From contig JBFWPT010000017.1 in the NCBI GenBank assembly GCA_050249835.1, positions 1 through 64,000 on the forward strand: a DNA stretch of 64,000 nucleotides. Direction: 5' to 3'. The stretch comes from Miltoncostaea sp050249835 (GTDB lineage Bacteria; Actinomycetota; Thermoleophilia; Miltoncostaeales; Miltoncostaeaceae). The notes under the pieces are model-generated. The model saw nothing but the letters and a program-made list of their open reading frames with translations, was not told where the DNA came from and did not search any database. Shown here piece by piece: positions 33,517-43,710 of the stretch. The first letter of the stretch is position 1. The number at the start of each line of letters is the position of its first letter. The position numbers were made by a program, and so were the translations under genes.

Positions 33517-34340
33517 CAGATGCCCGCCCCGTCCATGTTGCCCTGGGCGGTGGGGTCGAGCAGCGTGTCGGCGCGAAGGCCGAGGCGTAGCGTCTCCAGC
33601 GGTATCACCTCGTCGGGTGGGATGTTCCCCAGGTTGACGTTGGGGCCGAACTTGCGGATGAACCAGACCTGCTGGGCCTTCTGGGGGGCCTCGAACAGCA
33701 GGCGGTTGGGGTCGATGGCGTGGACGATCTCGTCGATCAGGCCCATCCGGACCTCACCGTCGCCGCGGAAGATGCCGGCCGTGCCGGTCTCGCGGGCCTC
33801 GGTGATGACCTTCCAGGCGCCGGCGCGCAGCTCCGCCTCGATCAGCTCCACCCAGCGGTAGGGGGCGATGACCGTGGCGAGGTCCTTCGAGCCGACCTCG
33901 CTGAGCACCACGAAGTCCTGGGAGAGGCGGTGGATGTGCTCCAGCTTCGCCTCGTGGGCCACGGTGATCGTGCCGTCCGAGATCTCGACGTGGCGCAGCC
34001 CGAGGTCCGTGACCCAGCGGCGCCAGTCGTCGAGCTTGTTCTGGGTGGCGCAGACCTCCCAGAAGGTGCCGCCCAGGACGACCGGGATGCCGGCGCTCTC
34101 GTAGAGGGCGATCTTGTCGCGCAGGTTGCGCGTGACGTAGGCCGTGCCCCAGCCGAGCTTGACGATGTCGATCGAGTCGCCGGAGGTGTCGAGGACGCCC
34201 TCGACGGCCTGGAGCGGCATCCCCTTGTCGATGACGTGGGTCACGCCCATCTGGCGGGGCTTGCGCGGCCGGCCGGGGAGCTTGAGGAAGTCGGGCGCCA
34301 TGGGCGGGGCCGCCGGCACGGGGTCGGTGCCCGTGGTCAT
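33516..34340 (-). CDS. comA: Phosphosulfolactate synthase (ComA)
   Basis: 274 aa. ComA proteins add sulfite to phosphoenolpyruvate to give (R)-phosphosulfolactate, the first step of archaeal coenzyme M synthesis. Family features: 'KPRQMGVTHVIDKGMPLQ', 'DIVKLGWGTAYVTRNLRDKI', 'PVVLGGTFWEVCATQNKL', 'LRHVEISDGTITVAHEAK' and 'EARETGTAGIFRGDGEVR'. Related HSA32 proteins in plants have lost a known reaction, so activity is probable but unproven. The start overlaps the flavoprotein stop by 4 bp; Sat follows at once. No ComB or ComC is present nearby. Confidence 0.92.
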   Translation of the reverse strand: MTTGTDPVPAAPPMAPDFLKLPGRPRKPRQMGVTHVIDKGMPLQAVEGVLDTSGDSIDIVKLGWGTAYVTRNLRDKIALYESAGIPVVLGGTFWEVCATQNKLDDWRRWVTDLGLRHVEISDGTITVAHEAKLEHIHRLSQDFVVLSEVGSKDLATVIAPYRWVELIEAELRAGAWKVITEARETGTAGIFRGDGEVRMGLIDEIVHAIDPNRLLFEAPQKAQQVWFIRKFGPNVNLGNIPPDEVIPLETLRLGLRADTLLDPTAQGNMDGAGI

Positions 34341-35563
34341 CGCGCCACCAGGGCGGCGCCGGCCCCCGCGCGGCGGCCGTAGACGACCGTGTCGAGCAGC
34401 GAGTTGCCCATGAGCCGGTTGGAGCCGTGGACGCCGCCCGCGATCTCGCCCGCGGCGAACAGCCCGGGGAGCGTGGTGGCGGCGTCCTCGTCGATGGCGA
34501 GGCCGCCGTTGCGGTAGTGGAGGACCGGGTAGACGAGCACGCGCTCCTGAGTGATGTCGATCCCCGCCTTCCGGTAGCGGTTGTGCACGTAGGCGAGCCG
34601 GTCCGCGGTGAAGCCGTCGCCGTTCTCGCGGTCGATCGCCGGGGTGTCCAGCCAGACGCCGAGGCCGCCGTCGGGGGCCTCCGCGCCCCGTCCCGCGTCC
34701 ACCGCGTCGATGATCGCCTGCGCGACCACGTCGCGCGGGGCGAGCTCGTCGACGAAGCGCTCGCCGTCGGCGTCGTGGAGGGTGGCGCCGTAGGCGCGGG
34801 TCGTCTCGGGGAGGGCGTAGCCGGCGAGCGCCTCGGGCCACACCGAGCCCGTCGGGTGGCGCTGCCAGGAGTCCAGCTCGCGGCCCTCCGCGCCCAGCTC
34901 GAGGGCCATGCGGAGCACCTCGGGGGTCGCGTCGGGGTGGTTGGTGCTGCCGAGGCCGAGCGCCTCGGCCTCCCCGCGCAGGCCCCCGCCGGCGGCCAGC
35001 ACGACCGCGCGGGCGCGGATGCGGCGCCGGGAGCCGTTGCCGCCCGGGGCGACGGTCGCGACCCAGTCGTCGCCGGCGGGCTCCAGGTCCACCAGGCGGG
35101 TCGACTCCCACACCTCGGCCCCGGAGGCGCGGACCGCGCCGCGCAGGGCCTTCACCATCTCGGCGCCGGTGCGCTCGCCCGCCTGCAGGAGCCGCGGCCG
35201 GCTGGCCCCGCCGCACCGCAGCAGGCGCAGGCGGCCGTCGTCGCGCGTGAAGGCGACGCCGAGGGACTCGAGCCACCCGATGGCCTCCGGCCCGCCCTCG
35301 GTCAGGCGGCGCACCAGCTCGGGCCGGGCGGCGTGGTGGCCCGCGGCGAAGGTGTCCTCGAAGTGGGACTCGACGGAGTCGTCGTCGCCGAGCGCGGCCT
35401 GGATGCCGCCCTGGGCCTTGCCCGTGTTGCCCGCGCCCAGCGCGGACTTGGTGGTGATGACCACGTGGGCGCCGGCCGCGGCGGCCCCGAGGGCCGCGGA
35501 CATCCCCGCTCCGCCGGATCCGACCACGAGCACGTCGGCGCGCGCATCCGAGAAGCTCGTCAC
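34337..35563 (-). CDS. FAD-dependent oxidoreductase of the fumarate reductase/AprA/NadB family
   Basis: 408 aa. N-terminal dinucleotide fold 'VLVVGSGGAGMSAALGAAAA' and 'TGKAQGGIQAALGDDDS', capping domain in the middle, and the C-terminal FAD motif 'GLFAAGEIAGGVHGSNRLM'. It is shorter than SdhA, AprA or NadB because the C-terminal helical domain is missing. The family includes APS reductase AprA, and here it lies with Sat and ComA, so reduction of APS to sulfite, or oxidation of a sulfonate product, is a reasonable idea; no AprB partner is nearby. GTG start, preceded by a promoter with a 2-3 nt leader. Confidence 0.85.
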   Translation of the reverse strand: MTSFSDARADVLVVGSGGAGMSAALGAAAAGAHVVITTKSALGAGNTGKAQGGIQAALGDDDSVESHFEDTFAAGHHAARPELVRRLTEGGPEAIGWLESLGVAFTRDDGRLRLLRCGGASRPRLLQAGERTGAEMVKALRGAVRASGAEVWESTRLVDLEPAGDDWVATVAPGGNGSRRRIRARAVVLAAGGGLRGEAEALGLGSTNHPDATPEVLRMALELGAEGRELDSWQRHPTGSVWPEALAGYALPETTRAYGATLHDADGERFVDELAPRDVVAQAIIDAVDAGRGAEAPDGGLGVWLDTPAIDRENGDGFTADRLAYVHNRYRKAGIDITQERVLVYPVLHYRNGGLAIDEDAATTLPGLFAAGEIAGGVHGSNRLMGNSLLDTVVYGRRAGAGAALVAR

Positions 35564-35571
35564 CGCTGGAC

Positions 35572-35599
35572 CCTATCCGACCCCGCCGGATCGTTCCAA
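35572..35599 (-). promoter_or_regulatory. Promoter of the flavoprotein-comA-sat operon
   Basis: Minus strand: TTGGAA (35599-35594), 16 bp, GATAGG (35577-35572). Predicted transcription start is near 35565, two to three bases before the GTG at 35563, so the message would be nearly leaderless, as is common in actinobacteria. The LysR box overlaps the base before the -35 element. Confidence 0.55.
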
Positions 35600-35613
35600 T
35601 AAGGAGGGATTAT
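35599..35613. promoter_or_regulatory. LysR-type box upstream of the flavoprotein operon
   Basis: ATAAGGAGGGATTAT: ATAA-N7-TTAT, which also fits the LysR half-site rule T-N11-A. It overlaps the last codon of the lysR gene and adjoins the -35 box, the classical place for an activator of this family. It is AT-rich against a very GC-rich background. Confidence 0.6.
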
Positions 35614-36530
35614 GACGCGGGGGCGGCCGCGGCCATGTCGCCCAGCTCCGCGCGGGCGAACTCCAGGAAGGCGGACGTGACGCGCTTCGGGGTCCGGCCC
35701 GCGTGCCGCACCGCGAAGAAGTGGCGCTCCAGGCCGGGCCCGTCGAGGGTGAGCGCCACGAGGCTGCCCTCGGCCACCTCCCGCTCCACGGCGAGGCTGG
35801 AGATGACCGTGATCCCGTAGCCGTCGAGCACCGCCGCCTTGACGGACTGCTGCAGGCCGAGCTCCATCGCGACGTGCAGGTCGCGGTCCTTGAGCCCGCC
35901 CTCGCGCATCGCCGCCTCCACGACGCTGCGGACGCCGGAGCCCTCCTGCTGGATGAGCATCGGCTCGGCGACCAGCTCCTCCAGGGTCACCGCCTCGCGC
36001 GCCGCGAGCGGGTGGCCGGGCGGGACGATGGCGACGAGCTCGTCGCGGACGAACGGCTCGAACACGAGGCCGCGCTGCGGGCGGGCGGCGCCGACGATGC
36101 CCAGCTCCAGCTCGTCGTCGAGGACCCGGTCGCAGACCGTCCCCGTGTCGCTCACCGCCAGGGAGACGCGGACGTCCGGGTGGGCCGTGTGGAAGGCCCC
36201 GAGCAGCCGGGGCAGGAGCACCTCGCCCGGGCCGGTGGACGATCCCAGCACGAGCGGGCCGGCGACCCGGGTGCCGATCTCCCCCATCTCGCGCTCCAGC
36301 TCGGCCTCCAGGCCGATCATGCGGCGGGCGTAGCGGTACACCACCTCGCCGGCCTCGGTGAGCGCGACCCGGCGGCCGCTGCGGTCGAGCAGCCGGTGGC
36401 CCAGCCGCTCCTCCAGCGCCCGGATCTGGAACGACACCGCGGGCTGCGAGACCTCGAGCTCCTCCGCGGCCTGGGAGAAGGAGCCCTTGTCCACGACGGT
36501 CCGGAACGTCAGGAGCTGGCGCAGGTCCAT
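35610..36530 (-). CDS. LysR-family transcriptional regulator
   Basis: 306 aa. N-terminal winged HTH ('GSFSQAAEELEVSQPAVSFQ', 'ALEERLGHRLLDRSG') and a C-terminal periplasmic-binding-like effector domain ('GPLVLGSSTGPGEVLLPRLL'). It resembles the CysL/CbbR branch. Sited directly upstream of and in line with the flavoprotein-comA-sat operon, with a box in the 46-bp gap, it is the likely activator; a sulfur metabolite or PEP-like inducer is possible. It is divergent from the flavin monooxygenase, which it might also control. Confidence 0.92.
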   Translation of the reverse strand: MDLRQLLTFRTVVDKGSFSQAAEELEVSQPAVSFQIRALEERLGHRLLDRSGRRVALTEAGEVVYRYARRMIGLEAELEREMGEIGTRVAGPLVLGSSTGPGEVLLPRLLGAFHTAHPDVRVSLAVSDTGTVCDRVLDDELELGIVGAARPQRGLVFEPFVRDELVAIVPPGHPLAAREAVTLEELVAEPMLIQQEGSGVRSVVEAAMREGGLKDRDLHVAMELGLQQSVKAAVLDGYGITVISSLAVEREVAEGSLVALTLDGPGLERHFFAVRHAGRTPKRVTSAFLEFARAELGDMAAAAPAS

Positions 36531-36590
36531 CGCGCGATCCTAGCGGGGCCGGGCCGTCGCGCAGGCCCGGCCGCCTGGCAGACTCGCCGC

Positions 36591-37625
36591 GTGATCCGCA
36601 CCGTGATCGTGGGCGGCGGGATGGTGGGGCTGACCCTCGCGCGCCTGCTGCGCGCCCGCGGGCACGACCCCGTGGTGCTGGAGCGCGGGCCGGCGGGCGC
36701 CTGGCAGCCGCGCGGCTTCATGCTCGGCTACCAGGGCTTCGACGCGTTCGAGGAGCTGGGGATCCTGGGGCGGCTGCGCGCCGCCGGGCGGGACGTGGGC
36801 GACGGGCCGGACGGCCGCCCCGTGGGCGTCGCGGTGGACGTGGGCGAGGTCATGCGGGCGCTCGCCGAGGACGTCCCCGTGGCGCACGGCGAGACGGTCA
36901 CGGGTCTCGCGCGCGAGGGCGGCGGCGACGCGGGCCGCGTGACCGGCGTGGTGACGGAGGGGCCCGGCGGGCGGGCGACGGTCCCCGCCGACCTCGTCGT
37001 CGCCTGCGACGGGCGCGGGTCGCCGGTGCGGGACATGGCGGGCCTGGAGGCGCGCCTGCACCCGCTCAACGACGCCTACCTGACCTACCTGAGCGACGTC
37101 CCGACGGAGACCCTGTTCGGCTTCCGGTACATGAGCGACGGCGGGATGATCACGATGCTCGGCTGGCCGCAGGGCGGCACGGCGTCGCGGCGCATCGACC
37201 CGGTCGGCCGCGAGGCCGCCACCGCCCCGCCGCTGGAGCGCTTCGTGGAGGGCTTCGTGGAACTGCTGCCGGAGGGCGAGGAGGTCGTCCGGCGCATCCG
37301 CTCCTGGGACGAGGTGCGCTACGTCGAGCCCGCCCTCCTGCGCTGCCCGCGCTGGTGGGTCCCCGGCGTGGTGGTCATCGGCGACTCCGCCCACACCTTC
37401 GGCCCCGACACGGGCGTCGGGGCGGGCATCGGCCTGCAGGACGCCCACGCCCTGGCCGAGGCCATCGCCCGCTCCCCCGACGCCGACACGGCCTGCGCGC
37501 GCTACGTCGCCTGGCGCGAGCCGGCCGTGAGCCCCTACGAGGACCTCGACCCCGCCTGGGGCCGCATGGGGGAGATCCCCGCCCCTGCCGACCGTCCCGC
37601 CGCGGAGGCCTGGCCCCCCGCCTGA
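36591..37625 (+). CDS. FAD-dependent monooxygenase (PHBH-like)
   Basis: 344 aa from GTG 36591. Class A flavoprotein monooxygenase features: 'VIVGGGMVGLTLARLLRARG' (FAD GxGxxG), 'VVACDGRGSPVRDMAG' (DG motif) and 'VVIGDSAHTFGPDTGVGAGI' (GD motif). The sequence is shorter than many hydroxylases. Substrate unknown, probably aromatic or polyketide-like. It is divergent from lysR with a 60-bp gap, which may link it to the sulfur operon. A strong palindrome follows the stop. Confidence 0.88.
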   Translation: MIRTVIVGGGMVGLTLARLLRARGHDPVVLERGPAGAWQPRGFMLGYQGFDAFEELGILGRLRAAGRDVGDGPDGRPVGVAVDVGEVMRALAEDVPVAHGETVTGLAREGGGDAGRVTGVVTEGPGGRATVPADLVVACDGRGSPVRDMAGLEARLHPLNDAYLTYLSDVPTETLFGFRYMSDGGMITMLGWPQGGTASRRIDPVGREAATAPPLERFVEGFVELLPEGEEVVRRIRSWDEVRYVEPALLRCPRWWVPGVVVIGDSAHTFGPDTGVGAGIGLQDAHALAEAIARSPDADTACARYVAWREPAVSPYEDLDPAWGRMGEIPAPADRPAAEAWPPA

Positions 37626-37703
37626 GGCTGGCCCTCGGGGAGTCCGGAGACCCGAGGACTCCGGGGCCCCGGGACGCCCGGAGGCCCCCTCGGTGCACTC
37701 CGT

Positions 37704-37731
37704 CCCTCGGCGATCACTTGATCGCCGAGGG
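37704..37731. repeat. Intergenic palindrome CCCTCGGCGATCA-CT-TGATCGCCGAGGG
   Basis: A perfect 13-bp stem with a CT loop, 79 bp after the monooxygenase stop. The core GCGATCACTTGATCGC is identical to that at 8722-8741, and the outer CCTCGGCGAT/ATCGCCGAGG arms equal those in the hairpin at 23829-23859. A terminator function is possible, but the shared core suggests a repeat family or protein site. Confidence 0.65.
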
Positions 37732-37808
37732 TGAGATTGAGCGAATCATCCCTGCACAGCGTGGCCTTCCGAGCCCTGCGGAGGCGACCCCTTGCGTGGT
37801 CAAGTTAC

Positions 37809-37845
37809 GAGAGGTAACCTCTCTCGACGGTTACGCCAGGTAACC
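37809..37845. promoter_or_regulatory. Paired dyads in the lon upstream region
   Basis: GAGAGGT-A-ACCTCTC (37809-37823) and GGTTAC-GCCAG-GTAACC (37829-37845) lie 24-60 bp before the lon ATG. Neither matches the CIRCE or HAIR heat-shock operators. They may form a 5' leader structure or bind an unknown regulator of lon. Confidence 0.5.
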
Positions 37846-37868
37846 ATCGTTCCTCGTCAGGAGAGCCG

Positions 37869-40199
<2,331 letters not shown>

Positions 40200-40232
40200 C
40201 CCGTGGGGCCGGGACGACGTAGGTTGCACGCC

Positions 40233-40577
40233 ATGGACCCGTGTCGCGACCGGCCCCCGGTCTGCCACCGCTACCAGCGCGCGGCCGAGCTCCTCGGCCG
40301 CCGCTGGAGCGCGGCGGTCATCCGGGCCACCATGGAGGGCCCGGCCCGGTTCACCGAGATCCGCGGCTCGGTCGACGGCCTGTCGGCCCGGCTGCTGTCC
40401 GAGCGGCTGCGCGAGCTGGAGGGCGCCGGCCTGATGGAGCGGCGCGAGCTGGGCGGCGGCGCGGTCGAGTACCGCCTCACCGAGAAGGGCCAGGCCCTCT
40501 CGCGCGTCGTCCACGAGATCGAGGCCTGGGTCGCCACCTGGGACGACGAGCCCGCCGCGCGCGAGCGCAGCGCCTGA
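40233..40577 (+). CDS. HxlR-family transcriptional regulator
   Basis: 114 aa. Winged HTH of the HxlR type: 'CHRYQRAAELLGRRWSAAVI', 'GPARFTEIRGSVDGLSARLL', 'ERLRELEGAGLMER' and the wing 'GGAVEYRLTEKG'. The proximal Cys (about residue 11) matches the redox-sensing Cys of some members. It overlaps the PPOX gene by one base (TGATG), so it probably senses a stress and controls its partner. Start at ATG 40233; a GTG ten codons upstream is possible. Confidence 0.9.
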   Translation: MDPCRDRPPVCHRYQRAAELLGRRWSAAVIRATMEGPARFTEIRGSVDGLSARLLSERLRELEGAGLMERRELGGGAVEYRLTEKGQALSRVVHEIEAWVATWDDEPAARERSA

Positions 40578-40990
40578 TGGCGGACCTGGCGCCCGAGGTC
40601 CGCGACGTGATGGCCGGGCGCACGTTCGCCCACCTCGCCACGGTGCTCCCGGACGGGGCGCCCCACAGCGTCCCCGTCTGGATGGACGTGCGCGACGACG
40701 GGCGGCTCGTGATGTTCACGCAGAGCGGCAGCCGCAAGGCGCGCAACATCGCGCGCGACGCCCGCGTGGCCGTGTCGGCCGTGGACGAGGCCAACCCCTA
40801 CCGCCAGTGCGACATCCGGGGCCGCGTCGTGGAGCGCATCGACGGCGACGCCGCCCTGGCGATCGCCGACGAGCTGTCGGTGAAGTACACCGGCGACCCG
40901 TTCCCGTGGCGCAGCCCGGCGACGATCGTCCTCGTCATCGAGCCCGACCGCGCCACGTCGGTCACCCTCCCCTTCACGCACCGCTCCTGA
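40577..40990 (+). CDS. PPOX-class F420/flavin-dependent protein
   Basis: 137 aa. Split-barrel PPOX domain: 'TFAHLATVLPDGAPHSVPVW', 'VMFTQSGSRKARNIARDARV' and 'DIRGRVVERIDGDAALAIAD', ending 'PATIVLVIEPDRAT'. It matches TIGR03618-type F420-binding oxidoreductases. Substrate unknown. It is translationally coupled to the HxlR regulator and unlike the PPOX gene at 9 kb in sequence detail, so the two are paralogs with separate control. Confidence 0.88.
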   Translation: MADLAPEVRDVMAGRTFAHLATVLPDGAPHSVPVWMDVRDDGRLVMFTQSGSRKARNIARDARVAVSAVDEANPYRQCDIRGRVVERIDGDAALAIADELSVKYTGDPFPWRSPATIVLVIEPDRATSVTLPFTHRS

Positions 40991-41122
40991 CGCCGGCTCA
41001 CCCTCGGTGACGAGGGCGGGCACCCGAGGTTCATCCCGGCGGGTGAGGCCGGTTCGCGGCCCGGCGCGGATGGTGGGCGCGCGCCCTCGCGGCGCGTCCG
41101 GTCATCCGAGGGGGAGGACCCC

Positions 41123-41578
41123 ATGCTGTTCACGCTCACCCGCCGCGGGCGCGCCGCCGCGGCCCTCTACGTCGCCGTCCTGACCGCGGCGGTCGGCGTC
41201 GCCGCCGGCTGCGGGGGCGGCGACGACGACTCCGGCCTCACGCGCGAGGAGTACCTCGCGCAGGGCAACGCGATCTGCGCCGCGGGTAACGAGCGCATCG
41301 AGGAGATCGCCGCCGGGCTCACCGGCCCGCCCAGCGGGCAGGAGGCCGTCGACATCGTCAACGCCGTGGCCGACGACATCTCCGGCCAGGTCGACGAGAT
41401 CGCGGCCCTCGACCCGCCGGAGGAGCTCCAGGCGGACGCGGACGCGCTGGTCGCCGCCGCGCGCACCGGGCTCGAGGAGCTCCGGGCCGACCCCGAGTCC
41501 CTCTTCGGCGAGGAGTCGCCCCTGACGCCGGTCAACCAGATGGCCGCGGAGATGGGGCTCACGACCTGCGCCGCGTAG
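41123..41578 (+). CDS. Small lipoprotein
   Basis: 151 aa. Positively charged N terminus, hydrophobic segment and lipobox 'VAAGC' (Cys at about 30), followed by an acidic helical mature domain ('REEYLAQGNAICAAGNERIE', 'EIAALDPPEELQADADALVA') with two further Cys. Similar small secreted helical lipoproteins are widespread in actinobacteria; function unknown. ATG with GGGGGAGGA upstream. A 132-bp gene-free stretch precedes it, in which I see no clear promoter. Confidence 0.8.
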   Translation: MLFTLTRRGRAAAALYVAVLTAAVGVAAGCGGGDDDSGLTREEYLAQGNAICAAGNERIEEIAAGLTGPPSGQEAVDIVNAVADDISGQVDEIAALDPPEELQADADALVAAARTGLEELRADPESLFGEESPLTPVNQMAAEMGLTTCAA

Positions 41579-41596
41579 CGGCGCGCCGCCGTCCGG

Positions 41597-41794
41597 CTAG
41601 CGGGTGCTGAAGTGGTGCCCCTCGCGCTCGCACCAGAAGACGAGGCCGTCCTCGTCGTGGCGTGCGACGCAGGGGCACTCGCCCCCGTGCTGGGGGCAGG
41701 ACCGCTCGACGCGGGACAGCAGGCCCCACGGCGCGACCGGGGAGGCCCCGGTGGGCAGACGACGATCGATCTCGGTCCGCGTGATGACGCTCAT
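41597..41794 (-). CDS. Small Cys-rich protein coupled to the CapD-like gene
   Basis: 65 aa, start ATG overlapping the stop of the polysaccharide gene by 4 bp. Cys33, Cys40, Cys42 and Cys55 with nearby His ('CPQHGGECPC', 'FWCEREGHHF') suggest a small metal-binding (zinc-type) fold. No homolog known to me. Its tight coupling to a UDP-sugar dehydratase gene hints at a regulatory or chaperone role for that pathway. Confidence 0.6.
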   Translation of the reverse strand: MSVITRTEIDRRLPTGASPVAPWGLLSRVERSCPQHGGECPCVARHDEDGLVFWCEREGHHFSTR

Positions 41795-43710
41795 GGACGC
41801 TCCCCGTAGCTGGTCGTGGGACGTGTCACCGGGCTTTCGCCACGTGCCGTTGCGCCCCTGCCGCCGCGCAATGCGGACCACAGGGACTGGACGACCGGCT
41901 CGGGCCGGCCGTCGGCGACGCGCGCGCGGAGCTCGGTGAGCCCCTGACGCAGCACCGCCGGATCGAGCGGGGGCCGCGTCGCGCGCATGATCTTGCCATA
42001 GCGCGTCGGCGTCACCTGCTCGTCGACGTTGAACAACTCCTCGTGGAGCTTCTCGCCGGGCCGGATCCCCACCACCTCGATGGCGATGTCGGTGCCCGGC
42101 CGGTTCCCCGACAGCTCGATCATGCGCTCGGCCAGGTCCATGATCCGGACCGGCTCGCCCATGTCGAGCACGAAGATGTCCCCGCCCTCCGCGATGCCCG
42201 TCGCCTCGATGACGAGCTGCACGGCCTCGGGGATGGTCATGAAGAAGCGGGTCATCTCGGCGTGGGTCACCGTGACCGGCCCGCCCTGCTCGATCTGCCG
42301 CTGGAAGATGGGGAGCACGGAGCCCGAGCTGCCCAGCACGTTGCCGAAGCGCACCGCCGCGAAGCGCGTGTGCGAGGACGCGCCCCGCTCCTCCACCACG
42401 CGCTCGGCGAGGGCCTTCGACGCCCCCATCACGGTCTTCGGCTCGACGGCCTTGTCCGTGGAGATGAGGCAGAAGCGGTCCACCGCGTACCGCTCGGAGA
42501 GCGTCGCCAGCACCGAGGTGCCGATCGCGTTGTTCGCGACGGCCTGGAGCGGGTTGAGCTCCATCATCGGCACGTGCTTGTAGGCGGCGGCGTGGAAGAC
42601 GATCTCGGGGCGCTCGGTGGCGAACACCCGCTCCATGGCGGTCTCGTCCTTGCAGTCCGCGATCACCGGGACGAGCATCCCGGCGTGCCCGCGGTTGCGG
42701 AGCGCCATGTCGACCTCGAACAGGTTGTTCTCGGCGTGGTCGACCATGATGAGGCGGCGGGCGCCGATGGCGGCCACCTGGCGGCACAGCTCCCGGCCGA
42801 TCGACCCGCCGGCGCCGGTCACGAGCACCGAGCGGCCGTTGAGGTAGCGGGCGACCCGGGCGAAGTCGATCTCCACCGGGGCCCGGCCGAGGACGTCCTC
42901 GACGCGGACCTCGCGGAGCTGGCTGACCGTTACGTCGCCGGTGATGAGCTCGGGGAGGCCCGGCAGGGTGGCGCACGGGACGCCGGCCTGGCGGCAGACC
43001 TCGACGATCTCCTGGCGCACGAGGCCGGGCGCCGACGGCATCGCGATGATGACCTCGTCGACATGCACCTCGCGCAGCACCCGCGGCAGGTCGGCGCGGG
43101 TGCCCCGCACCCGGGTGCCCTGCACCCGCAGGCGCCGCTTGCGCGGGTCGTCGTCGATGAGGCCGACCGGCGTGTACCCCAGCTCGCGGTTGCGCTTCAT
43201 CTCCCGCAGCAGCGTGTTGCCGGCGTCGCCGGCGCCGCAGATGAGCACCTCGCGGCCGCTCGACACCAGCTCGGAGCGCGGCGGTCGCTCGATGACGCTG
43301 CGCACCGCGAACCGTGCCCCGCCGATGAACGTCAGCGTCAGGACGAGGTCGAACACGAGCACGCCGCGCGGCACCGGCACCACGTCGTCCGGCCGCCACT
43401 GCGACAGGACGGCCGTGACGATGAGGCTGGAGACGACCGTGGCGATCACGATGGCCTGCAGGTCGCGGAGGCTCGTGAACCGCCACCACTTGGTGTAGAA
43501 GCGCATCGCCACGAAGACGGCGAGCTTCATCAGCACCACGATGCCGACCGTGGCGGCGAACAGCCGCTCGTACCGCCCGGGCACGTCGCCGTCGAAGCGG
43601 AAGTAGAAGGCCAGCCACCAGGCGGCCACGACGAGCCCCGTGTCGACCGCGATCTGCGCGGCCCGGTGAGCGAATGCCCGGGGGCTCCATTTGAGTGGAG
43701 CGCGGCTCAC
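41791..43710 (-). CDS. CapD/FlaA1-type nucleoside-diphosphate-sugar dehydratase (membrane)
   Basis: 639 aa. Four N-terminal transmembrane helices (about 15-130), a Rossmann-like domain, then a second Rossmann domain 'VLVTGAGGSIGRELCRQVAA' (about 295) with 'LISTDKAVEPKTVMGASKAL'. As in PglF/FlaA1 members, Met replaces Tyr in the YxxxK motif and the preceding Asp/Lys act instead. Enzymes of this type convert UDP-GlcNAc to 4-keto-6-deoxy sugars for capsule or glycan assembly. It overlaps both neighbours by 4 bp. GTG start. Confidence 0.92.
   Translation of the reverse strand: MSRAPLKWSPRAFAHRAAQIAVDTGLVVAAWWLAFYFRFDGDVPGRYERLFAATVGIVVLMKLAVFVAMRFYTKWWRFTSLRDLQAIVIATVVSSLIVTAVLSQWRPDDVVPVPRGVLVFDLVLTLTFIGGARFAVRSVIERPPRSELVSSGREVLICGAGDAGNTLLREMKRNRELGYTPVGLIDDDPRKRRLRVQGTRVRGTRADLPRVLREVHVDEVIIAMPSAPGLVRQEIVEVCRQAGVPCATLPGLPELITGDVTVSQLREVRVEDVLGRAPVEIDFARVARYLNGRSVLVTGAGGSIGRELCRQVAAIGARRLIMVDHAENNLFEVDMALRNRGHAGMLVPVIADCKDETAMERVFATERPEIVFHAAAYKHVPMMELNPLQAVANNAIGTSVLATLSERYAVDRFCLISTDKAVEPKTVMGASKALAERVVEERGASSHTRFAAVRFGNVLGSSGSVLPIFQRQIEQGGPVTVTHAEMTRFFMTIPEAVQLVIEATGIAEGGDIFVLDMGEPVRIMDLAERMIELSGNRPGTDIAIEVVGIRPGEKLHEELFNVDEQVTPTRYGKIMRATRPPLDPAVLRQGLTELRARVADGRPEPVVQSLWSALRGGRGATARGESPVTRPTTSYGERP

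Noticed and set aside
40233..40990. HxlR-PPOX pair as a toxin-antitoxin system
   Set aside because: The second protein is a full PPOX enzyme fold and the first a standard HxlR regulator; no toxin features.
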